The notes under the pieces were generated by a model that worked only from the letters and a program-made list of their open reading frames with translations, was not told where the DNA came from and did not search any database. From Rubrobacter sp. (GTDB taxonomy: Bacteria > Actinomycetota > Rubrobacteria > Rubrobacterales > Rubrobacteraceae), in NCBI GenBank assembly GCA_016781635.1, contig JADDPY010000595.1:1-7820 (forward strand): a DNA stretch of 7,820 nt, given 5' to 3'. The position numbers and the translations under genes were made by a program. Below are positions 1-4,550 of this stretch, piece by piece (position 1 is the first letter of the stretch; the number at the start of each line of letters is the position of its first letter).

Positions 1-162
1 GGCTGTAGCTGCAAGGCTGGACAGAACGGCCGCCCCTGCTGGCATTTTGCCGCGTACAAGCTCATTCAGCGGGCTGCTGAGCTCGCCTTGACGCCTGCCA
101 GGCCCCGCATGACTGACAAGCAGTACGCCGCTGCGGTGGCCGCCTGTGACGATCTCTTCTAG
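1..162 (+). CDS. SWIM zinc-finger protein, C-terminal fragment
   Basis: Frame 1 is open from the window edge to TAG at 160-162, giving 53 residues of a protein whose start lies outside. The fragment begins with a CxC...CxH cluster (C2, C4, C13, H15, ending in CWHFAAYKL), which fits the SWIM zinc-finger signature CxCx(n)CxH. SWIM domains bind zinc and are usually involved in DNA or protein binding. Short SWIM proteins are common on plasmids, phages and islands of Chloroflexota. The rest is a short helical tail rich in Ala. The stop codon overlaps the ribosome binding site of the next gene, so the two are probably co-transcribed. The function of the whole protein cannot be told from this fragment. 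Confidence 0.7.
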   Translation, partial: GCSCKAGQNGRPCWHFAAYKLIQRAAELALTPARPRMTDKQYAAAVAACDDLF

Positions 163-171
163 GAGGTCGTC

Positions 172-249
172 ATGCTGCTCTTTTGCCTGGTGCTCGTGGT
201 GCTGGGATTGATTCACCTGTGGATGCATTACACGGATTTTGGAGCGTAG
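172..249 (+). CDS. 25-residue single-pass membrane peptide
   Basis: ATG at 172 is preceded by a consensus AGGAGG at 161-166 with a 5-nt spacer. The reading frame runs to TAG at 247-249. The peptide is almost entirely one hydrophobic segment (residues 1-17, Leu/Val rich) followed by a short polar tail containing HYTDFGA. It would span the membrane once. The Shine-Dalgarno overlaps the stop of the SWIM gene upstream, which argues for translational coupling and for real expression. I do not recognise a family. It could be a small membrane regulator, a type I toxin-like peptide or a non-functional leader. Confidence 0.5.
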   Translation: MLLFCLVLVVLGLIHLWMHYTDFGA

Positions 250-257
250 GACGCAAA

Positions 258-309
258 ACTAGACCGTGACTGAGCCTACCCCCCTTGGTCAACTCAGTCA
301 CGGTCTAGT
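258..309. repeat. Perfect 17-bp inverted repeat, 18-nt loop
   Basis: The left arm 258-274 (ACTAGACCGTGACTGAG) is perfectly complementary to the right arm 293-309, with the loop at 275-292. A 17-bp perfect stem is far beyond chance in a window this size. It sits 8 nt after the stop of the small membrane peptide, so it could terminate that operon. However, no T-tract follows on either strand (the + strand continues ATGAGAAAG), so a classical intrinsic terminator is not supported. Alternatives are a Rho-dependent or bidirectional stop, an mRNA-protecting 3' hairpin, a protein-binding dyad or the remnant of a small palindromic mobile element. Confidence 0.85.
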
Positions 310-395
310 ATGAGAAAGACACCAAGAGTATACCTACTCGCTTGCCCACATATAAGAGCTCATTCGTCCCGAATCACCTTAGTACGAGGACTACG

Positions 396-692
396 ATGAC
401 AGACGACCTGCCAGCCGGCGAGATGAAGTACAGCTTCAAGGCCCATGTTCAGGCGCATGGCTTTGCCGGCGATCTCATTATCTCTTCTTCCACCGTCAAC
501 GACCTGGTGAAGTCGATCAAGCTGCTGGAGCACGCTGGCATCACCCCAACCACGGCCGCACCGCATGCCACCGGTAGCACGCCGGTGTGTCCTGTCCATC
601 AACGCCCGATGAAGCCGAGCCGCCGCCCTGGCTCGTTCTACTGCAGCGCCAAAGTCGGCGACAACTATTGTCAGGAAAAAGCCCGTCAGTAA
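396..692 (+). CDS. 98-residue protein with C-terminal Cys/His zinc-ribbon-like motif
   Basis: The start is placed at ATG 396 because GAGGA at 386-390 lies 5 nt upstream. An in-frame TTG at 342 would add 18 residues but has no ribosome binding site. The N-terminal half has alternating hydrophobic residues (KYSFKAHVQAHG, then GDLIISSSTVNDLVKSIKLL) and looks like a small alpha/beta fold. The linker near residues 52-62 is Thr/Ala rich. The C-terminal part has CPVHQRPMKPS followed by FYCSA and a final NYCQEK, a Cys-x2-His...Cys...Cys set that could hold one zinc. Small proteins ending in this kind of motif occur often on mobile elements of Chloroflexota next to phage or plasmid genes. Their function is unknown to me, and nucleic-acid binding is only a guess. 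The gene appears to be alone. Confidence 0.7.
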   Translation: MTDDLPAGEMKYSFKAHVQAHGFAGDLIISSSTVNDLVKSIKLLEHAGITPTTAAPHATGSTPVCPVHQRPMKPSRRPGSFYCSAKVGDNYCQEKARQ

Positions 693-1014
693 GCAGACTG
701 TGCGCTCAGTACGACGAGCAGCACCGCGCTTCAAGGATACAACTGGCGAACGGTGCCAGTTGTACCGCCATGCTAGTACTGTTCCTGAACGGCGAACCGT
801 TTAGCTCGCATCCTAGCTCGACTCCGTCGATTTGGCCGAAAAATGACCCTCAAAACAGTCAGGATAGGTAAGCCATGCGATAGTGACTACTTCCCAGGCT
901 ACTCCCTGCCTACAATACTACAGTTCATATCGACCACAACGAATGGTATGTCCCAGAACGTTCTAGCTTAACGTGCAGCACTGCCATAAGCTCCGGTTTA
1001 TCCTAGTGTCCTTA
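693..1014. other. Gene-free stretch with small inverted repeats
   Basis: No reading frame on either strand combines a credible start, ribosome binding site and protein-like composition. A 10-bp perfect inverted repeat (TACAACTGGC at 738-747, GCCAGTTGTA at 755-764, 7-nt loop) lies about 45 nt after the stop at 692. It may act as a 3' hairpin for the upstream gene, though no T-run follows. A 10-bp palindrome AGAACGTTCT lies at 954-963. This stretch is also the 3' flank of the converging VanY-lectin gene, but I see no clear intrinsic terminator for it. Confidence 0.5.
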
Positions 1015-2391
1015 CTAGCACCTCGTCGGGCCACTTAGCGGATCCCAATGCCAGGACTCTGCCGCATACTGCCTATACCCAAACCGTGCCGCGTTATCGG
1101 AGAGCCATTTCCAGACAGGACTGCCTGGGTCGGTTGCTCGGGAGGTACATGAGGTTCCCCCTTTCACGTTCGTACCGGCAAAGTCGATCGCTATACCCAT
1201 TTGGTGATTTGAAGTTCCGGGTCTTGCAACATATGTGTAATTACCATTCCTACACAAGTGATTGCCGTTACAGAGCGCTTGTTGATGGGCCATCGTACGA
1301 AATGTGCTTGTTGCGCTGATGTTGATTCCTGCACGCTTGGCTGAGTTGATCATGGCGAAAACTGCGCCAGATACGCGCGAGTTGACTAAAGCGTTACCGT
1401 TCGCTCCCTGAATATAGTATGCCGAACCGGGTCTGCTCTCTTCACTCGTACTGCTCAAATTCGGCAATGCGCACAGACGGATTTTGGTAAGCGTGCCACT
1501 ACGATATCCATCCATGATACCCACATCACGTGTGCCTGCAGCACAGGGAACGTTCGAGGAGTCGGCAAATATATTGCCTACGATGCTCGAGTCGTTGCTC
1601 GAGTCGTTACGGCTCGCCCACGTGGGCACATTGCCAGCCTTGTAAAGGACGAGATTGCCATCATCCTGCACGATCAGATTACTGGGGCCATGTCCAGGGG
1701 TACCTGAGTTCCATATGGCAACCCCGTTATGATATAGGACGAGATTGCCATCCCCCTGATTACCAAGCCACGCACCTGACCTTCCATGGGTCTGGCTCGA
1801 CCACAGAGCAACCCCGTTCTGGTATAGCACAAGATTGCCGTCTTCCTGCATGTGCACTCGGAATTGGCCGTTGGCCGAGGCCAAGAACTGACCTGGCTGC
1901 AGCCGCTCATGCGCGAAAAGAGTGTTCGTTCCTACGTTCGAGGGCGGCCGCTGTGTTCCGCTTGCCCACGTGGGCACATTGCCAGCCTTGTAAAGGACGA
2001 GATTGCCATCATCCTGCACGATCAGATTACTGGGGCCATGTCCAGGGGTACCTGAGTTCCATATGGCAACCCCGTTATGATATAGGACGAGATTGCCATC
2101 CCCCTGATTACCAAGCCACGCACCTGACCTTCCATGGGTCTGGCTCGACCACAGAGCAACCCCGTTCTGGTATAGCACAAGATTGCCGTCTTCCTGCATG
2201 TGCACTCGGAATTGGCCGTTGGCCGAGGCCAAGAACTGACCTGGCTGCAGCCGCTCATGCGCGAAAAGAGTGTTCGTTCCGGCAGCAGCGGACGCAGTAT
2301 TGGCTTGTCCAATCAACATGGCGAGCCCGAACAGAAGGGCAAGTACTCCCCGGTGGAGTGGGTAATACGACCGACGATGTAGCATTCTCAT
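1015..2391 (-). CDS. Secreted tandem bulb-lectin / VanY-type M15 D,D-carboxypeptidase
   Basis: This 458-residue protein starts at ATG 2389-2391, with AAAGGAA at 2397-2403 as ribosome binding site. Residues 1-35 form a Sec signal peptide: a basic n-region with Arg and His, the hydrophobic core GVLALLFGLAMLIG, and a TASA cleavage site. Two bulb-type (mannose-binding, B_lectin) domains follow at about 38-145 and 154-261. Each carries three QxDxNxVxY motifs (65-74, 95-104, 125-134; again at 181-190, 211-220, 241-250). A Ser/Asn/Asp linker (262-280) leads to an M15B domain (about 330-458). This has the zinc site GTSNHQMGIAIDF (H396, D403) and ESWHWDP (catalytic E445, zinc ligand H448). Six cysteines (283, 307, 374, 380, 415, 458) suit an extracellular disulfide-bonded enzyme. 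Such enzymes trim or cleave peptidoglycan peptide stems, and the lectins would anchor them to sugars. The two lectin copies share 317 identical bases. The role (predation, defence or wall remodelling) is inferred. Confidence 0.9.
   Translation of the reverse strand: MRMLHRRSYYPLHRGVLALLFGLAMLIGQANTASAAAGTNTLFAHERLQPGQFLASANGQFRVHMQEDGNLVLYQNGVALWSSQTHGRSGAWLGNQGDGNLVLYHNGVAIWNSGTPGHGPSNLIVQDDGNLVLYKAGNVPTWASGTQRPPSNVGTNTLFAHERLQPGQFLASANGQFRVHMQEDGNLVLYQNGVALWSSQTHGRSGAWLGNQGDGNLVLYHNGVAIWNSGTPGHGPSNLIVQDDGNLVLYKAGNVPTWASRNDSSNDSSIVGNIFADSSNVPCAAGTRDVGIMDGYRSGTLTKIRLCALPNLSSTSEESRPGSAYYIQGANGNALVNSRVSGAVFAMINSAKRAGINISATSTFRTMAHQQALCNGNHLCRNGNYTYVARPGTSNHQMGIAIDFAGTNVKGGTSCTSRATDPGSPVWKWLSDNAARFGYRQYAAESWHWDPLSGPTRC
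1616..1932. repeat. 317-bp perfect direct repeat, copy 1 (lectin domain 2)
   Basis: By eye, positions 1616-1932 are identical, base for base, to 1964-2280, at an offset of 348 bp (exactly 116 codons). This copy encodes the second bulb-lectin domain of the VanY-lectin protein. Identity extends through third codon positions, so the duplication or the last gene-conversion event is recent. Identity breaks just beyond both edges. Confidence 0.9.
1964..2280. repeat. 317-bp perfect direct repeat, copy 2 (lectin domain 1)
   Basis: This is the partner of 1616-1932 and encodes the first bulb-lectin domain. Only 31 bp separate the copies, so recombination between them would remove or add exactly 348 bp and keep the frame. 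That would give one-lectin or three-lectin forms of the enzyme. Confidence 0.9.
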
Positions 2392-2553
2392 TGGTATTCC
2401 TTTAGCGTTTCACATGTTGGCACTTGTTTCATCGACATGACTGGCAGGAGAACAACGACAACCGGCAGGGAGCATGCGCGTTAGCAGTTGAACTATTAGA
2501 CCCTCCTCGTTAGAATATGGCAACAAGGAATCGGCAAACGAAGACAGAATTGT

Positions 2554-2583
2554 TTGTGAACATTAGATATAGCACAATATACT
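2554..2583 (+). promoter_or_regulatory. Candidate sigma70-type promoter of a small transcription unit
   Basis: TTGTGA at 2554-2559 and TATACT at 2578-2583 are separated by 18 bp, matching -35 and -10 elements in four and five of six positions. Transcription would start near 2590, only a few bases before the GTG at 2594. The match is by eye in an AT-rich stretch, so it is tentative. Confidence 0.4.
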
Positions 2584-2593
2584 ACCACTATAC

Positions 2594-2722
2594 GTGGTGC
2601 GCAGGATTGATTTAAATGATTACCAGGTCGAAGCCTTCCAGAAGTCGAAACGCCTTACCCGCACGCAGGCCCAGCCGCTGCTCGACCAAGCCAGAAACAT
2701 TATCGGGCAGCTCCGGCAGTGA
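2594..2722 (+). CDS. Candidate 42-residue helical protein, possibly leaderless
   Basis: The frame is open from just after TAG at 2570-2572 to TGA at 2720-2722, with GTG at 2594 or 2597 as the likely start. The peptide is charged and helical, with DLNDYQVEAFQKSKRLTR followed by QPLLDQARNIIGQLRQ, which looks like real protein rather than noise. No Shine-Dalgarno is visible. A predicted transcription start near 2590 would make it nearly leaderless. It is bracketed by a candidate promoter and a clear intrinsic terminator, so something here is expressed. It could equally be a small RNA. A competing frame from ATG 2616 gives a Ser/Arg-rich, less protein-like product. No family recognised. Confidence 0.4.
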   Translation: MVRRIDLNDYQVEAFQKSKRLTRTQAQPLLDQARNIIGQLRQ

Positions 2723-2754
2723 TACGCGCTGAGCCCAGCACGTAACATCGGTTG

Positions 2755-2786
2755 CGCCCCTGTCAACTAAGACAGGGGCGTTTGTT
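2755..2786 (+). terminator. Intrinsic terminator of the small unit
   Basis: A perfect 10-bp GC-rich stem (CGCCCCTGTC at 2755-2764, GACAGGGGCG at 2771-2780) with a 6-nt AACTAA loop is followed by TTTGTT. It lies 32 nt after the stop at 2722 and ends upstream transcription before the recombinase gene. The T-tract is short and interrupted, so efficiency may be moderate. Confidence 0.8.
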
Positions 2787-2844
2787 ATGGTCAGTTGTAC
2801 AGCAACTCACAAGTTGTTGAACAGACCCTACAGGAGGAGCATAC

Positions 2845-3636
2845 ATGGCCCGTACACCAGCCGCTCAGCATGTCACACAACACACCATCATACGGGCAGC
2901 CATCTACATTCGCGTATCGACCGAAGAGCAAGCCAAAGACGGCTACGGGCTCGTTGTGCAGGAAGAGCGCTGTCGGGCGATGGCCATGGTCAAGGGTTGG
3001 CAGGTGGAAGCACAACACATCTACCGCGACGAAGGCATATCGGGCATGAAGGACACCACCGGCCGCCCTGGTCTAGCCGCCATGCTCGACGCCGCACAGG
3101 CTGGGCAAGTGGATGCGATTATTGTGCTAGCGCTCGAGCGGCTGGGCAGGAAAACAAACATCATCCTCGATTTAGTCGAGCGCATAACAGCGGCTGGGGT
3201 GGAAGTTGTCAGCTGCAAGGAAAGTCTAGATACCACAACACCAGCCGGCCGCTTCGTGCTGGGCATCTTTGCTGGACTCGCCCAATTGGAGCGTGATACC
3301 ATCGTCGAGCGCACCACCAGCGGTCGCAATGCACGCGGTAGGCGCGATGGTGAAAAGGGCGGCCGTGTACCCTTCGGCTATCGCCGCAACATGACTACCG
3401 AAGCCGTCGAAGTCGAGCCCAGCACCGCACCGATCGTGCATCGTATCTTTGGCCTACGCTCTTCAGGTGCTACCATGCGAGCCATTGCTAGCGAACTCGC
3501 CGCTAGTGCTGCACAGACACCACAGGGCGGTGGTAGCTGGCGTCCATCGAGCGTAAAGGCCATCCTTGACAACGAAGCTGCCTACCGCGGAGGAACCCGC
3601 AACGATAGTCCGACTGTGTGGCCGCGCATTCTCTAG
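2845..3636 (+). CDS. Short serine recombinase (resolvase/invertase superfamily)
   Basis: ATG 2845 has AGGAGG at 2832-2837 with a 7-nt spacer. The 263-residue protein has an N-terminal resolvase domain (about 16-155). It contains YIRVSTEEQ with nucleophile S25 and R23, the conserved YRDEGISG (60-67) and a TGRPGL segment (72-77), and ALERLGRK in the position of the usual D-R-L-x-R motif (E98, R99, R102). A recombinase DNA-binding domain follows at about 165-250, with GGRVPFGYRR and ILDNEAAYRGG. It catalyses site-specific DNA exchange through a 5'-phosphoserine link. It stops right after the recombinase domain. The zinc-ribbon and coiled-coil domain of large serine integrases (usually 450-600 residues) is missing. 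It may be a naturally short form or a truncated one; no continuation is visible downstream. The usual Asp is Glu at residue 98. It probably moved, or once moved, part of this region. Confidence 0.9.
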   Translation: MARTPAAQHVTQHTIIRAAIYIRVSTEEQAKDGYGLVVQEERCRAMAMVKGWQVEAQHIYRDEGISGMKDTTGRPGLAAMLDAAQAGQVDAIIVLALERLGRKTNIILDLVERITAAGVEVVSCKESLDTTTPAGRFVLGIFAGLAQLERDTIVERTTSGRNARGRRDGEKGGRVPFGYRRNMTTEAVEVEPSTAPIVHRIFGLRSSGATMRAIASELAASAAQTPQGGGSWRPSSVKAILDNEAAYRGGTRNDSPTVWPRIL

Positions 3637-3985
3637 CGGCCAACAGATCTTGAGCCGAGGATCGGCGCGAGAAGAACTGCCCCACTCAGCCAGCCTAAAA
3701 GCATCTTAACCTTTTTTTGATTGACTCTGATGCTATATTGATAATCCTACAGATCTTCTCTTATCTGTTCCCACGTCCTACCGGTTAGCACGTGGTTATG
3801 GGGTGCTAGGATCGGTCTAAACACATTCCAACATACACAACTTGCGCTAGTTCTTGTCCTGGTTTCTATGACCACAGCACTGCAATCCCGCAGTATGCTC
3901 ATATCAGACAGATAGCTGGTACCACCGGCTGGCCGACGAGCATTGTGTTCTCCGAGTACGAGATGCCGGGTATTCGTCGCGCTAG
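3637..3985. other. Intergenic stretch after the recombinase with one palindromic dyad
   Basis: I find no convincing gene on either strand here. A 5-bp stem at 3654-3666 and a T7 run at 3713-3719 follow the recombinase gene but do not form one proper terminator. The most structured element is the dyad at 3771-3795. The last part may be the unrecognisable 5' end of the decayed transposase that follows. Confidence 0.45.
3771..3795. repeat. Interrupted palindrome, candidate recombination or operator site
   Basis: CCACGT (3771-3776) and ACGTGG (3790-3795) pair. Inside them CTA (3778-3780) and TAG (3786-3788) pair, with a single C/C mismatch between the blocks and a central CCGGT. The 25-bp dyad lies 135 bp after the serine recombinase stop, where attachment sites of such enzymes often lie. 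Imperfect symmetry around a short core is typical of serine-recombinase att sites. No second copy is present in the window, so assignment as att is a guess. Confidence 0.3.
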
Positions 3986-4435
3986 CAGCGCTCAGATCCC
4001 TGGCCATTGCGCTTTCTGGCCGCTCCCACGGTCTTGGGGGTCGCCAACACCTACGGCAGTGAGCTCATCCATCCCTGGTGGGAAGGTCGCAGAGATCGCC
4101 ACATTGGGCGTAAAGGTCTGTCCAACCATCGTTGGATTGTCGGCGTCAAACTGGCCTACCTCGTCAATCAGTTCGGGTTGGTGGTCGCCTAGGAGTGTGC
4201 CACGGTCAACATCCACGACTCGGTCTTCCAGCCCTTGATCGCGGACTTCGCAGACGAGATGGTGGTACTGACCACCCCCTGTCGGGCGAAAAACTTCAGC
4301 CACCGGACCTGGCCACAGGTGCTTGCCCCGCTCAGTTTCTTGATGGCGGTGTTCAATCTCCTCGTGTTGTGGGATGCATCACAGATCGACGATGACAAGA
4401 ACATTCATCTCTCGATTGCTTATTTCACCTCGTGA
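3986..4435 (+). pseudogene. Decayed DDE transposase (IS remnant)
   Basis: In one frame (TAG at 3983-3985 to TGA at 4433-4435) the translation matches, from memory, the C-terminal half of a DDE transposase common in Chloroflexota and cyanobacteria. It reads NTYGSELIHP, then KGLSNHRWIVGVKLAYLVN, then a TAG at 4190-4192 where the family has Trp (TGG to TAG). It continues in frame as ECATVNIHDSVFQPLIADFA, and ends with HRTW, MAVFNLLVLWDASQ and LSIAYFTS. About 60 residues are missing between VVLTT (near 4270) and HRTW (near 4300), where family members have a D-x-GF block and a long conserved stretch. The usual first Asp (VxDxYG) is Asn here. With a nonsense codon, an internal deletion and lost acidic residues it cannot be active. 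The family is probably IS4/IS982-like; the exact assignment is uncertain. No terminal inverted repeats were found. Confidence 0.75.
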
Positions 4436-4478
4436 TAGGAGTAGCAGCAATGGTTGACTAATAGTCCTGTGTTATGCA

Positions 4479-4526
4479 AACGCTCCCCTATCGCACGGAG
4501 ACGGGGTTTACAAAACGTCGAGCGTT
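4479..4526 (+). promoter_or_regulatory. Inverted repeat in the leader of the CHAP-lectin gene
   Basis: AACGCTC at 4479-4485 is complementary to GAGCGTT at 4520-4526, and a CCCC/GGGG pair (4485-4488, 4503-4506) lies inside. The structure would sit 24 nt before the TTG start and just upstream of its ribosome binding site. It could be a leader hairpin affecting translation or a leftover end of the neighbouring IS. A TTGACT at 4454-4459 resembles a -35 box, but no correctly spaced -10 is evident. Confidence 0.25.
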
Positions 4527-4550
4527 GATTTAGCCTACGAGGAGAGCACC

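Noticed and set aside
342..395. TTG 342 as start of the Cys/His protein
   Set aside because: No ribosome binding site. ATG 396 has GAGGA at proper spacing.
587..871. 94-codon + frame overlapping the Cys/His gene and its 3' flank
   Set aside because: Its first third is another frame of the real gene. There is no ribosome binding site and the composition is Ser/Pro-rich.
1616..2280. CRISPR array or satellite
   Set aside because: Only two long copies exist, and they are explained by coding lectin domains.
1530..2405. Long + strand open frame opposite the VanY-lectin gene
   Set aside because: It is antisense to a gene with clear domains, has an odd Cys/His/Arg-rich composition and shows the 348-bp repeat only because the real gene does.
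2392..2553. Promoter for the VanY-lectin gene
   Set aside because: No pair of -35 and -10 boxes with acceptable match and spacing could be found on the - strand by eye.
3654..3719. Terminator of the recombinase gene
   Set aside because: The 5-bp stem and the T7 run are about 50 nt apart, so they do not make one intrinsic terminator.
3992..4303. 103-codon - strand frame
   Set aside because: It is antisense to the recognisable transposase remnant and has no ribosome binding site or family resemblance.
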